Part shown: positions 43,216 through 51,987 of the stretch, one piece after another
Numbering within the stretch: position 1 is the stretch's first letter
Layout of the letters: each line of letters begins with the position of its first letter
NCBI RefSeq assembly: GCF_014200405.1
Contig: NZ_JACHBQ010000002.1
Location: forward strand, 1-64,000
Length of the DNA: 64,000 nucleotides
Source of the DNA: Cryobacterium roopkundense
GTDB taxonomy: Bacteria > Actinomycetota > Actinomycetes > Actinomycetales > Microbacteriaceae
Reading direction: 5' to 3'
Notes under the pieces: model-generated
What the model was told of the DNA's origin: nothing
Database searches by the model: none
The model's input: only the letters and a program-made list of their open reading frames with translations
Program-made: the position numbers and the translations under genes

Positions 43216-43716
43216 TCAAAGACGTGAGCCGTATACCGATCGGATATCTATTGCTCCGCCGTGATCATCCTCTTCGAATTCAAGCCCGATCTTTACTGCT
43301 ACTCGTCTCGAAGCAGTGTTGTCGGGGTGGATGATCGCGACTAGGTGAGCGGTCTCCAAGACATCTCGCGCGTAGTCCCGGCAAGCCTGTGCAGCCTCGG
43401 TTGCATAGCCCCGTCCCTGCATCTTTGTCCGCACGTGGTAGCCAACCTCAAGTTCGGGTCGGCCGTTGACGTCCTGCCAAGTTAGGCCGCAGTCGCCGGC
43501 AAACTCATCTGCCTTCGTTTCGATGATCCAAAGACCGTAGCCGTGTTCGGCGTAGTTGCTCTTGTTCCAGTCGATCCAGGTCTGGGTCTCCTCGCGGCTC
43601 TTTGGTCGCGGGTAAAACTCCATTACATCTGGGTCAGCCAGCATGGCAGACATGACTTCGAGGTCGTCGTCGGTCATGTTTCGAAAATTCAACCGGTCTG
43701 AATGAGGGAACGCCAT
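43216..43716 (-). CDS. GNAT acetyltransferase (RimJ/RimL-like)
   Basis: 166 aa. TDRL-like start (HSDRLNFRNMTDDDLEVMSA), GDCGLTWQDVNGRPELEVGY, acetyl-CoA loop KMQGRGYATEAAQACRDYA and NTASRRVAVKIGLEFEE. A typical N-acetyltransferase of the protein or amino acid type. Substrate not known. Confidence 0.9.
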   Translation of the reverse strand: MAFPHSDRLNFRNMTDDDLEVMSAMLADPDVMEFYPRPKSREETQTWIDWNKSNYAEHGYGLWIIETKADEFAGDCGLTWQDVNGRPELEVGYHVRTKMQGRGYATEAAQACRDYARDVLETAHLVAIIHPDNTASRRVAVKIGLEFEEDDHGGAIDIRSVYGSRL

Positions 43717-43787
43717 GGTTCGAGCTTAAGAGGTCGACGTACCCCTAGAGCGATCCGGCTGTTAATCGCTGGGAGTATCGGCCGGCC

Positions 43788-43816
43788 CCGTAAGCGGAAC
43801 CCTGAACGGGAATGCG
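43788..43816 (+). repeat. Boundary motif, copy 3
   Basis: CCGTAAGCGGAACCCTGAAC then GGGAATGCG, between two minus-strand genes, but itself on the plus strand. Confidence 0.6.
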
Positions 43817-43823
43817 TTGGTGC

Positions 43824-44216
43824 TCAGTTTTGGCCCACAACTTCGACCTTGAAGCCGGCTTCATTTTCAAGATACGCGGCGTAGTGGTCGGGGCCTCCAG
43901 CGCGGGGGTAGCGATCCGCGTACAGCGAATTCCAGCCGTTGTCCGCCGCTGCACCCAGGACGCGGTCAACGTCGGCCTCGGATCCTCCGTGAAGCGCGAG
44001 GTGGTTGATTCCTGGCAGCCTTCGGTCGTGTGCGCTACCAGAGAGGGCTGGCGGTCGCGTGGTCACGAGGTAGACGTCCCCGCATCGCCAGGAGGTTCCG
44101 TTGTCCCACTCCTGGTCAACGGACCATCCGAGTTCCGCGAGAAGCCAGCCCCACGACATGCGAGCGCTGACCAGGTCTGCGACCCAAATCTCAATGTGGT
44201 GCATACCAATTGCCAT
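43824..44216 (-). CDS. VOC (glyoxalase/bleomycin resistance) family protein
   Basis: 130 aa from the ATG at 44216. MHHIEIWVADLVSAR with the metal-binding His, GINHLALHGGSEADVDRV and the C-terminal HYAAYLENEAGFKVEVV are the VOC beta-alpha-beta-beta-beta modules. Substrate unknown; possible antibiotic-binding or isomerase role. Confidence 0.87.
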   Translation of the reverse strand: MAIGMHHIEIWVADLVSARMSWGWLLAELGWSVDQEWDNGTSWRCGDVYLVTTRPPALSGSAHDRRLPGINHLALHGGSEADVDRVLGAAADNGWNSLYADRYPRAGGPDHYAAYLENEAGFKVEVVGQN

Positions 44217-44252
44217 ATCGCTATCGTTCCACGAGCCTCGAGGGCCCTTTCC

Positions 44253-44278
44253 CACAGGGGAACCCCTACGGGACCAGG
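44253..44278 (+). repeat. Boundary motif, copy 4
   Basis: CACAGGGGAACCCCTACGGG then ACCAGG, a more diverged copy between VOC and the second acetyltransferase gene (both minus). Confidence 0.5.
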
Positions 44279-44518
44279 ACAAGGGGCAGCTGAGTGGCCG
44301 TGACCGACTGTTAATTGAGCAACGTGTCGCGCACCTTTCGGGCCAGCTTTATTGGCTCAATGACTTCAGTTGATCGGCATTTCGAGATCAGTGGCGAAGA
44401 GCATGAGGGCAATCCTATGGATCTAGGCCCATCCGAACGACGGGCTGCATCCGGCGGTCGTTGTCGGACTGGGTTGCCGACCTGCTCCGACAAGCCCTTA
44501 AGTGGAAGCCATTGATAG

Positions 44519-45028
44519 CTAGAGTGCTTTCACCATTTCAAGTTCCTGCTTGCTGGGGTCGAGGTTGTACGCGGCGCTGTGTCCCGTGGGCACAAAGCCC
44601 CTGCGCTCGTAAGCCTTTCGTGCACGTATGTTGTCTTCGTGTACGTGAAGAGTGAGCTGGTCGCACTCGGTTCGCGCCCAGTTCTCAACGGCACTCAGTA
44701 GCGCATCCGTCACGCCTATCCTGGTGCCGCGAAAATCCGGTGACACGTACACACCTACCAGGATCGCGCCGGTCTCTGCATCCGGCACGAAACCGGCCAT
44801 GGTCCCGACCCAGCGTCCTGATTCAGTGATCGCGGCAAGTGCGACGCCGTGTCCGCTGGCGCCGCGCTGTCCGCGCATTCTCCACTCAGCCTCGTCATAG
44901 CCCAGCGCAGACTCCAGCGTCTCGGTATATGCCGTCGGGGTATCCCGAATCATTTCAAGACGTAGTTCACGGATCTCTTGCCAGTCGTCATCGGCTGTCG
45001 GTCGGATAACGAATTCTGATGTGATCAT
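44519..45028 (-). CDS. GNAT acetyltransferase
   Basis: 169 aa. FVIRPTADDDWQEIRELRLE, VGVYVSPDFRGTRIGVTDALL (acetyl-CoA loop RGTRIG) and HVHEDNIRARKAYERRGFVPTG are typical. The second acetyltransferase in this cargo region. Confidence 0.9.
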   Translation of the reverse strand: MITSEFVIRPTADDDWQEIRELRLEMIRDTPTAYTETLESALGYDEAEWRMRGQRGASGHGVALAAITESGRWVGTMAGFVPDAETGAILVGVYVSPDFRGTRIGVTDALLSAVENWARTECDQLTLHVHEDNIRARKAYERRGFVPTGHSAAYNLDPSKQELEMVKAL

Positions 45029-45093
45029 CCCGTGAGCCTAGCGAAGCTAATTTGAGTCGATTCATCCGGCATCCTGGGCAGCTGGTTGAAACT

Positions 45094-45120
45094 CCGTGCG
45101 GGAACCCTCACCGGGACGTG
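45094..45120 (+). repeat. Boundary motif, copy 5
   Basis: CCGTGCGGGAACCCTCACC then GGGACGTG, between divergent genes. Confidence 0.6.
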
Positions 45121-45192
45121 CCGGCGGTGCGCTCACGGATCCCCGACCGAGTCGGCTGCGTCGCGATGTGGGCGTTGAACTAGCGTGGGGTT

Positions 45193-45744
45193 ATGACGCG
45201 CGTGTGGCTGACGGAATGGGAATGGGCGTGCTGTGGCGATGCTTTTGCCATCGGCGATGAGGTCGACTTCGGTATCGAGACGCGAACGTCGCATGCTGCT
45301 CTCGCTGACATGCTCGGACCCGAACTATTCGCCGCGGTGGAAGCGATGGAGTCGCACCATGAGGAAGAGTTCACCGATCGAGTGCGCGGCCGGGTAGTCG
45401 CGGTACACGAGGTCACGCAAGACGTCATCGAGCGTTGGTCCCTACGTCGTCCCGGCCACGGTGCGCCGCCGGAATCGATCAAAGCGGCGGACGGCGACGA
45501 GCGGGCGGATGGCGGCCGCGAGTTCGGCAATGGAGCGTTCCTCGCCCGTTCCCCCTCTCGATACATGATCGAGATCGAGCCGGTGGCGAATTCAGCGAGG
45601 CTAACCTCTGCTCAGGGAGTTCGGCTGCGCATCGATGACGACGACGAACCGCTTCCTCGCGTCCAAGGGACCGCTAGTCCACCACCCGAGCAACGCCGAC
45701 GCTCGCTGAAAGGGTGGCTCGTCGATGTCGAGGAGCACGCGTAG
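45193..45744 (+). CDS. DUF6578 family protein
   Basis: 183 aa. The N-terminus RVWLTEWEWACCGDAFAIGD with the Cys-Cys-Gly pair is the DUF6578 signature I recall from Actinobacteria; function unknown. The C-terminal half is acidic, with a GWLVDVEE end. Confidence 0.75.
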   Translation: MTRVWLTEWEWACCGDAFAIGDEVDFGIETRTSHAALADMLGPELFAAVEAMESHHEEEFTDRVRGRVVAVHEVTQDVIERWSLRRPGHGAPPESIKAADGDERADGGREFGNGAFLARSPSRYMIEIEPVANSARLTSAQGVRLRIDDDDEPLPRVQGTASPPPEQRRRSLKGWLVDVEEHA

Positions 45745-45952
45745 AGTTTCCGCTCGCGGAACCGTGTATGGGACGGCCTCGTCGCGCTCCAAGTGGGCAG
45801 AACACCCCCTCCGGGTACATCGCAGTCGTTCTTGCCATTCGAGTTCTATGAAGTTCCAGATTCAGAAACAGCAGCACGACGGAGCAGGGGCCCTTGGACT
45901 GACTTGGTATGACTAGTTAGGCTTGGACGAACAGGGATGGGAATGATCTGCG

Positions 45953-46330
45953 ATGCACGTAGTTGGCTTGGGCGTTTCGTGCTCACTAGACCACGCGTCT
46001 GAGGGCTCCCTCTCCTTTGCACTTCAAGAATTTGCATGCCTTGACGACTCCTCGCGAGTCGCCTTTCGAAGTGATCGCGGGTTTGGAATAAGCTACCGCC
46101 CTCACGGCGGTCAGGGAAAGCTAACCGAATCCGAGCTTCGGCATCACGTCGCGATGGCAATGCTGCCCGATGAGGGAGTCACAGAGGATGCCGGAGAGCG
46201 GCTCCCCTGGCATGAATATTGTGAACTTCTGGAACGAATCGGAATAACCGCATCGGTCGAGATCCTGAAGGGAGGCCCCCATGTTATTCATTTCTCGCCC
46301 GAAGTACGGCGCCTATTTGACGACGAGTAG
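45953..46330 (+). CDS. Hypothetical protein
   Basis: 125 aa, family not recognised. Contains SRVAFRSDRGFGISYRPHGG, HHVAMAMLPDEG and LPWHEYCELLERIGI. It could be an immunity-like protein (small, with mixed alpha/beta), but this is a guess from composition alone. Confidence 0.55.
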   Translation: MHVVGLGVSCSLDHASEGSLSFALQEFACLDDSSRVAFRSDRGFGISYRPHGGQGKLTESELRHHVAMAMLPDEGVTEDAGERLPWHEYCELLERIGITASVEILKGGPHVIHFSPEVRRLFDDE

Positions 46331-46460
46331 TTGCGGGGGACATCTTCCGGTCAGAACGACACAATCTGAAAATCAACTACGAGCATTCCAGTGATGAGTG
46401 GTGAACAGACGACCGCCCTCGCGTCAGCCAGCTGCTGAACACTGCTCCACAGACGCATCC

Positions 46461-46489
46461 CGCGATGGAGGAACCCTCACCGGAGCGCC
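46461..46489 (+). repeat. Boundary motif, copy 6
   Basis: CGCGATGGAGGAACCCTCAC then CGGAGCGCC, between two plus-strand genes. Confidence 0.55.
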
Positions 46490-46586
46490 TCGCGTTGCCC
46501 GGTATCTGATCGCATAAAGAGTTGGGACTCTCGGGGTCGTCTCGCGGCGTGATGGCTGTCGTCACCATAGTCAATACACTTCAGTC

Positions 46587-47291
46587 ATGAGTGAGTGGTG
46601 GCGAGTTGCCGGAGCGCCGACAGCCGACGAATGGCAAGCAGTCTTTGCCGGCGCGGGAGTCGTGGTGACTGGGCTCGCTGCACTACTCGCGCTAATTCAG
46701 CTACGGAGATACATCAAGGAACGAGAGGATGCTGCTCGACCGTTCTTGGTTGTCGACTACAAGTTCCGGTCGATCCTAATGATGATCGAAATTAGGAACG
46801 TATCTGGGGCGGTAGCAAGCGACATTCGCCTGTCAGTGGACAAGCCTTTTGACGGGCATATGGCCGGCCGAGCGGACGTCCTAAACGGCCTCTTCAGCGA
46901 CGCGTACCGCATCAAGCAACTTGGCCCGGGGCGGTCAATTCATTGGACGTTCGATAGGGCGCCGGACTACTACGCCGGCGACTACCCCCGCAACTACGAG
47001 GTCACCGCTTCCTACGATGACCCTCGAGTGCTGCGGCGACTTGCGTCGTGGAAAATTTGGACGCCCAAGATACCCGTGACCTACACGGAGACTTTCGAGC
47101 TGAACATCGAGCAATGGGGCGAAGCGAACGCCGACGTCGACTATGACGACAAAAACTGGAACATAAACAACCGCAACGAGAAACGCGTCGAGCATATAGC
47201 CAAAGGGATCGGGAATCTTGTTGACGCTCTAAAGGAAGCCAACGACGCGCCGCGACGGTCAATGCCGATCAGGGGTCGACGTCGACGGTAG
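46587..47291 (+). CDS. Hypothetical membrane-anchored protein
   Basis: 234 aa. One TM segment near the N-terminus (VFAGAGVVVTGLAALLALIQL), then a soluble domain with beta strands (PFLVVDYKFRSILMMIEIRN, VSGAVASDIRLSVDKPF) and a basic tail RRSMPIRGRRRR. This single-TM plus beta-sandwich type occurs widely in accessory regions; no function assigned. Confidence 0.65.
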   Translation: MSEWWRVAGAPTADEWQAVFAGAGVVVTGLAALLALIQLRRYIKEREDAARPFLVVDYKFRSILMMIEIRNVSGAVASDIRLSVDKPFDGHMAGRADVLNGLFSDAYRIKQLGPGRSIHWTFDRAPDYYAGDYPRNYEVTASYDDPRVLRRLASWKIWTPKIPVTYTETFELNIEQWGEANADVDYDDKNWNINNRNEKRVEHIAKGIGNLVDALKEANDAPRRSMPIRGRRRR

Positions 47292-47317
47292 GACAACAGA
47301 TTGGCCCTCCTCACGCG

Positions 47318-47347
47318 CCCGTAAGGCGGACCCCAAGCGGGAACGCC
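47318..47347 (+). repeat. Boundary motif, copy 7
   Basis: CCCGTAAGGCGGACCCCAAG then CGGGAACGCC, after the 47291 stop. Confidence 0.6.
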
Positions 47348-47486
47348 CCCGCAATGACGGGGCCGCGCGCCCCGCCTGAACGAACTTGTCGCGTTTGCCC
47401 TGTCGCGTAAGGAAATCCCGGTAAGGCACGTCTAATGCAACAACGTTGGCTGTCCTTAGTGAATTTGATAAAGACTTATATAACCG

Positions 47487-47505
47487 AGTAAACGATTCGT
47501 TTACT
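47487..47505. promoter_or_regulatory. Perfect palindrome AGTAAACG-ATT-CGTTTACT
   Basis: Perfect 8-bp arms in an AT-rich promoter region, 22 bases before the AAA ATPase start at 47527. Likely operator of a dimeric repressor. Confidence 0.7.
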
Positions 47506-47526
47506 ATCGGCTATATTCTTTTAGTT

Positions 47527-48711
47527 ATGGACCTTGCGACGAACCCCTTCAAGCCCGGCGCGGGCCGAGTACCACCGGTTCTGGCCGGCCGTTCCGACCT
47601 GCTCAGCGAATTCCGTACGCGGCTCTACCAGGCACGTGAGGCAGGCGAGGGGGAACGCCCCTGGATCCTTTCTGGACTCCGCGGGGTGGGCAAGACCGTA
47701 TTGCTCAATCAGCTGGGACGCGATGCGGCCGAACTTAAACTGATCTTCGTCAAAGTCGAGGCATCAAGCAGTAAGCCCTTGGCTGTTGCGCTAGCCAAGG
47801 AGCTCCACCTCGCACTCCGACGAGTCCTCTCAAGTTCTGACCGCGCCAAAGCGCTGTGGTCCAAAGCCGCAAGCGTGCTGCGGTCATTTCAAATTCGTGT
47901 CGATCCGTCAGGGACATACTCCTTCACTGTCGACGTGGAGCCCGAGCGCGGCGTGGCCGATAGCGGCGATCTCGCCGTCGATCTCCAGGAGCTGCTGGAA
48001 ACCATCGGGTTGGCTGCGCGTGGGGCCAATACAGTCATTCTGCTGGCCGTCGACGAGCTCCAAGAGGCCTCATCCGGCGACCTCGCTGCCCTCAATGTCG
48101 CCCTGCATAATCTCGGGCAGGATGTCTTCCCCGTTCCCGTCGTCTTCGTCGGAGCGGGGCTGCCGTCCCTCCCCGCGGTGCTCGCCGATGCGACCAGCTA
48201 CGCGGAGCGCCTTTACGACTACCGCCAGATCGGCTTGCTCGACACAACCGCAACGTCTGACGCCCTCACTGCTCCGGCACGCGCCAACGGAGTCGACTGG
48301 GAGCCTGACGCCCTAGCGGCGGCGGTGACCGCGACCGGGGGATACCCATATTTCATCCAAGCGTGTGGAAGCCATGTCTGGGCGGTCAGGGCCACGGACA
48401 CCATCAGTCTTCAAGACGCCCAGATCGGCATCGAGTCAGCGCGAACTGAAGTGGAACAGGGTCTTTACCAATCGAGATGGGAACGGGCAACCCCAACCCA
48501 ACGGGCCTTCATGTCCGCGATGGCGGTCGACGACGATGCCCCCTCATCAATGGCCGAACTCGTGACCCGTTTGCGAAAGAAGCGCACCACGGACCTCTCC
48601 GTCAATCGCCGAGACTTGATCCGGAGCGGTCACATCTACACGCCCGAACGCGGTTTCGTTGCGTTCACCGTGCCCGGCATGGCCGACTTCATCGCGAGGC
48701 AAGGCGAGTAG
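47527..48711 (+). CDS. AAA ATPase (ORC/Cdc6-like)
   Basis: 394 aa from the ATG at 47527; the ORF frame is open to 47446. LATNPFKPGAGRVPPVLAGR then SGLRGVGKTVLLNQLG (Walker A) at about 50-65 and ILLAVDELQEAS (Walker B) at about 185. The C-terminal part ends with a winged-helix-like region (STRKKRTT-like, then VNRRDLIRSGHIYTPERGF). Proteins of this kind are common in accessory regions, often in predicted defence or toxin-antitoxin settings. It seems to stand alone, and the next gene (antitoxin-like) converges on it. Confidence 0.75.
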   Translation: MDLATNPFKPGAGRVPPVLAGRSDLLSEFRTRLYQAREAGEGERPWILSGLRGVGKTVLLNQLGRDAAELKLIFVKVEASSSKPLAVALAKELHLALRRVLSSSDRAKALWSKAASVLRSFQIRVDPSGTYSFTVDVEPERGVADSGDLAVDLQELLETIGLAARGANTVILLAVDELQEASSGDLAALNVALHNLGQDVFPVPVVFVGAGLPSLPAVLADATSYAERLYDYRQIGLLDTTATSDALTAPARANGVDWEPDALAAAVTATGGYPYFIQACGSHVWAVRATDTISLQDAQIGIESARTEVEQGLYQSRWERATPTQRAFMSAMAVDDDAPSSMAELVTRLRKKRTTDLSVNRRDLIRSGHIYTPERGFVAFTVPGMADFIARQGE

Positions 48712-48742
48712 CCCACCGAGGCACCTGGGCCGAGGCCGGCAT

Positions 48743-49138
48743 CTACCCGTGCGCGATGAACGACCGTGCCGCTGCGACGACGTCCGGCCCGATTACGTCC
48801 AACCGCTCAGCGCGCAACAAGGCCGCAGGGGACTTGTCGCCTAACTCCGGGTTCATGCCCTGGAACCACGCCTGGATCACCGTCCCGCTCTCCCGTTCAC
48901 TCAGAATGCCCGCCACGTAATAGGAGGTACGCAATCTCTGGACGACGTCCGCGCCCGGCGCACGGGAGCCTTCCGCCCATTCACGCACAGAGCGAGTGTT
49001 CGACACCCTGCCCAGACAAGCGACGAGCTGGGCGCCGAGGATCTCGCGCAAGCCCGTGACGATCCCGCCGATGTCCAGCCGCACAGAGTCCTCGTACGCG
49101 CGGTGACCTGGTTGCGAGGCGGGGACGGGAATACTCAT
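48743..49138 (-). CDS. Xre/MbcA/ParS-type antitoxin-like protein, copy 1
   Basis: 131 aa from the ATG at 49138. The N-terminal half contains RVSNTRSVREWAEGSRAPGA, like a Cro/Xre recognition region; the C-terminal VIQAWFQGMNPELGDKSPAA then LL... resembles the DUF2384 toxin-binding domain of Xre/MbcA antitoxins. No RES or Fic toxin is next to it. A paralogue is at 58389. Both have the same promoter-like segment upstream. Confidence 0.7.
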   Translation of the reverse strand: MSIPVPASQPGHRAYEDSVRLDIGGIVTGLREILGAQLVACLGRVSNTRSVREWAEGSRAPGADVVQRLRTSYYVAGILSERESGTVIQAWFQGMNPELGDKSPAALLRAERLDVIGPDVVAAARSFIAHG

Positions 49139-49214
49139 GCCCACCAGTCTTCCGCGTCACGAACTTGGTAGCAAGAATCACTACTGTTTTCACGCCCAAT
49201 ATCACAGGTAATAT

Positions 49215-49285
49215 AACACCCAATATGCCCGATAATAGTTATTATGTCAATTGGTAGTGCATCTATTGCAGAAGTTGCAGAATAG
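49215..49285. promoter_or_regulatory. Upstream region of antitoxin-like copy 1, shared with copy 2
   Basis: GATAATAGTTATTATGTCAAT then TGCATCTATTGCAG match the region upstream of copy 2 (58859-58913). The palindromic ATAATA(G)TTATTAT is probably the autoregulatory operator. A plus-strand ATG here begins MSIGSASIAEVAE and stops. Confidence 0.6.
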
Positions 49286-49627
49286 GACTCCCCTGATAAC
49301 TGCTCCACTTGACGTTGAAGGCCACGCTTGCACGTGCGAAACCGCAGGCCGAGTACCGGTCGGACGCGTCTTGGACACGTTTCGAAGAGGGCTTTGTGAA
49401 TGCATCAGTTTTGAGTACCCAGTAGGCTGCGAGTACCTCTCCGAGGCCGCTACGCGGTCGCAGCCTACTGGGTACAGAGGTGAATACCTGATCAAGTTGT
49501 ATTTTTACCCGCTACGCTCGTTGTGAAAGACCTGCGGCCGAGCGCCGTCAGGGACTTGTGCTACATTGACATTAAGCAACGCGGGTAACTCGCTCGAATA
49601 TTCTTATTCTTGCCGGTGAGGCGTTAT
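49286..49627. other. Non-coding stretch with a 17-bp-arm inverted repeat
   Basis: Holds the inverted repeat at 49416-49474. A plus-strand frame spans 49251-49526, but its translation is Cys/Arg-rich and has no ribosome site, so I do not call it a gene. Confidence 0.45.
49416..49474. repeat. Perfect 17-bp inverted repeat with 25-base spacer
   Basis: Arms TACCCAGTAGGCTGCGA and TCGCAGCCTACTGGGTA are exact complements. No gene adjoins it on either side within 120 bases. Could be a site-specific recombination or resolution site, or a relic of a mobile element. Confidence 0.7.
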
Positions 49628-49666
49628 GCCCCAGATGTCTACGGACTGCCTGGGGCTGCTTTTTTT
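49628..49666 (+). terminator. Rho-independent terminator
   Basis: GCCCCAG/CTGGGGC stem followed by a run of seven T (49660-49666). A classical terminator for plus-strand transcription, but no plus-strand gene precedes it closely. Confidence 0.7.
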
Positions 49667-49675
49667 AACCGTTGA

Positions 49676-50305
49676 CGGTGGGGCCACATTCACGACAAGC
49701 TCGCGCGACTCTATGCAGACAATGATGCGCCAGTCGCGTTCATTGACGAGAGTTTCGAAATTGACGGCGATCGAACGTTCTACATTGTTGGCGTTGCCGT
49801 TGTCGACTGCGATCAAATGGTTGCAACGCGAAAAACTCTCACAGATTTCTACAGCGGCGATGCCCTCCACGCCGGCCCGATGTACCGTCGTGGCGAATTC
49901 GAGACGCTGAGACAGGCGACCGTTCTCGTCGCTGCCGAGCATGACGGTCTCGATATTGTGGTCTGTGCGCCCATTCCTGAGCATGACGTGCATGGAGATG
50001 CCGCGAGGGCAGCGTGCCTTAGTTTCGTAATCCCAAAGATTCATGAGGAATTCGCGACTGGAGTCTTCGTCTTTGATAAGCGCACTACTCCAACCCAGAA
50101 CGAGCTCGATCTGCGTACCATTCGCGATCTGCGAGCGGACCGGAAGATTGGGCGCGACGCGGTTGGCCACCATTGTCAGCCATCGCGGGAGCCCTTGTTG
50201 GGGCTTCCGGATGTTCTCGCCTGGTCTTACCGCCAGGAACACACTCGCCGGGAAACTTCGTGGTTCGAGCCCATGCGAGATTCAGCACAAGTCAAATTTC
50301 TTTAG
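49676..50305 (+). pseudogene. DUF3800-like protein lacking a start codon
   Basis: The frame 49676-50305 reads DKLARLYADNDAPVAFIDES, FEIDGDRTFYIVGVAVVDC, and ends GLPDVLAWSYRQEHTRRETS. FIDES plus a C-terminal LPDVLAW match the DUF3800 family. An in-frame stop (TGA) at 49673 follows the terminator, and no ATG, GTG or TTG occurs in frame before 49817, after the FIDES motif. So the gene is probably cut at its 5' side. The opposite-strand frame of similar length is probably a shadow. Confidence 0.55.
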
Positions 50306-50357
50306 TCGATCTCGGCCTGAACCGCTGCTTGGCTGGGATTTCCACCGGTTTGAAAGA

Positions 50358-51128
50358 TCAAATAAGACCGGATTGAGGGTACGCGGATCGCAGGTTCGAA
50401 ATCGCGACTCTGAGGTCGTTGTCTATAGCTCCCAGCTCCTCCTTGCGGGCATACGGCGCCAAGCTATTGTCTGCCCGCGTACGTGAATACTCTCGCTGCA
50501 GCTCCTTGACCCGGCGCTCAAGATTCTGCAGACGCTCCGCGTCGTCCTCGTCGGTTAGAACAAGAAGTCGGCGCTGCGCGACCGAGGCTCGTGCCGCGCG
50601 ATCCCGGTCAGGTTCGGGAGCCAGCAGCGTCGGCGTTGGTCCGTCCCAGTCGATGCGTGCTCCGGTTGTGTCGGCGCCAATGAGGGCTCGAGCATGTCCC
50701 CACCTGGCTGCCGCCTGGACGAGATCATCAAGCGACCGCCGGTAGTCGTCTCCTCTAACAATGCTTTGGTATTGGTTTTGGACCATCCGCCCAATTGAAC
50801 TGCCGATGTCGACAGGAGCGCTTTGGGTCGGAAGAGCGAGTTGGGCGTTTGCAGCTTCCTGGAAAGGTCGCTCGGTTTCTGACTTCGCAACAAGGGAGTT
50901 TGTGTCCTCAACCTCTTTCCCCACGCCAGCGCGTAATTCGCTCTCAATCTCGAGCAGGCCATCAGTCTCAATGGACACACCGGCGGCAGTCATCTTCCTC
51001 AGCCCGTTCAGAATCCTGCGGATTTGCTTCCGGAACATGAAGATCAGGCCCAACACGATGAGCGGCCAAACAAGGATTTTCGTGAAGTCGAGGACAACTC
51101 CGATCCAATACGTCAATTCCTGTGACAT
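50358..51128 (-). CDS. Membrane-anchored coiled-coil protein
   Basis: 256 aa. An N-terminal TM segment (ILVWPLIVLGLIFMF), then a juxtamembrane basic stretch KQIRRILNGLRK, and a C-terminal coiled coil (DDAERLQNLERRVKELQREYSRTRAD). Function unknown. It stands alone between opposite-strand genes. Confidence 0.65.
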   Translation of the reverse strand: MSQELTYWIGVVLDFTKILVWPLIVLGLIFMFRKQIRRILNGLRKMTAAGVSIETDGLLEIESELRAGVGKEVEDTNSLVAKSETERPFQEAANAQLALPTQSAPVDIGSSIGRMVQNQYQSIVRGDDYRRSLDDLVQAAARWGHARALIGADTTGARIDWDGPTPTLLAPEPDRDRAARASVAQRRLLVLTDEDDAERLQNLERRVKELQREYSRTRADNSLAPYARKEELGAIDNDLRVAISNLRSAYPQSGLI

Positions 51129-51416
51129 TGAAGTGAGTCCTTTCCCGCAGCCAGCATGCGCCCACGCTATCGGACCCCGACCCTGCGGTCATTCGGCGCT
51201 CTACCGTTCGCGACCGTCATCCCTGGAGCGCGGGTCATCGGTCTGTGCATCCTTGTTCACCACGGGTGGCCTGTCTGGCCTTCACGGCGAGGCCGGCGGC
51301 TCGCTGCGCTAGCAGGCTGAAGCCCCACTGACGAGATAACAGCACCAGACTCAGGAATCACTCTCGCTCCGGACAGTAGACAACATGTCCGGAGGCAGAC
51401 CAACATAATTCAACCC

Positions 51417-51911
51417 ATGAAACTTCTCGGAACCATATTCCTTGGCGCGATAGCGACCACCATAATCCTGTCCGGTTGCTCGAGCACCGCTGGTGGCGAC
51501 TCCAACCCGACCACTTCCGCCGACGAAGCGCCTACCTCATTCGCGCCGCCTGAAACGCTTGGAGCTGCGCCGTCAACTCCCGCATCGAGCTCAGCTTCGG
51601 ACGCAACTTCCGGGACGTTGCCCACAGACCCACTCGATCCAGTCATGGTCTATGCACTCTGCAAGGCCCAGACGATCAGCTATGTCTCGAAAAGCTACTC
51701 CGCAACGTGGGCACCATTTGAGGAAGCGATCACCGCCGTCAGGGACGACGGCGTGATCGGCATTTACATAGAGACAATCGACAACGAGACAGCAAAAGAA
51801 ATGGCCAGCGTATGTCAGATCGGCGGCACAGTCGGTTCCCCCGAGTGGGCCTCGTTCGGTGTAGATAGCCGGCCCTCTGATCGTGATTTCATCGTGGCTG
51901 ATCGGATTTGA
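51417..51911 (+). CDS. Putative lipoprotein
   Basis: 164 aa. Signal peptide MKLLGTIFLGAIATTIILSG then Cys (lipobox LSGC), Ser/Thr/Pro-rich linker, C-terminal domain of about 90 residues containing SYSATWAPFEEAITAVRDDG. Surface-anchored; function unknown. Confidence 0.7.
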   Translation: MKLLGTIFLGAIATTIILSGCSSTAGGDSNPTTSADEAPTSFAPPETLGAAPSTPASSSASDATSGTLPTDPLDPVMVYALCKAQTISYVSKSYSATWAPFEEAITAVRDDGVIGIYIETIDNETAKEMASVCQIGGTVGSPEWASFGVDSRPSDRDFIVADRI

Positions 51912-51987
51912 ACCCGGACTGGAAGCGGCGCCTCAAGGCGCCCGACAGCGCGAAGAGCCCACCGAGACCGGCGAAGCGCGTGATTGA

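Noticed and set aside
39900..47347. Boundary motifs as integron attC sites
   Set aside because: The attC core consensus (RYYYAAC...GTTRRRY) is not seen and no integron integrase is in the window; kept only as a possible different recombination site.
49604..50242. Minus-strand 212-aa ORF opposite the DUF3800-like frame
   Set aside because: The plus-strand frame carries the family motifs, so this one is a shadow.
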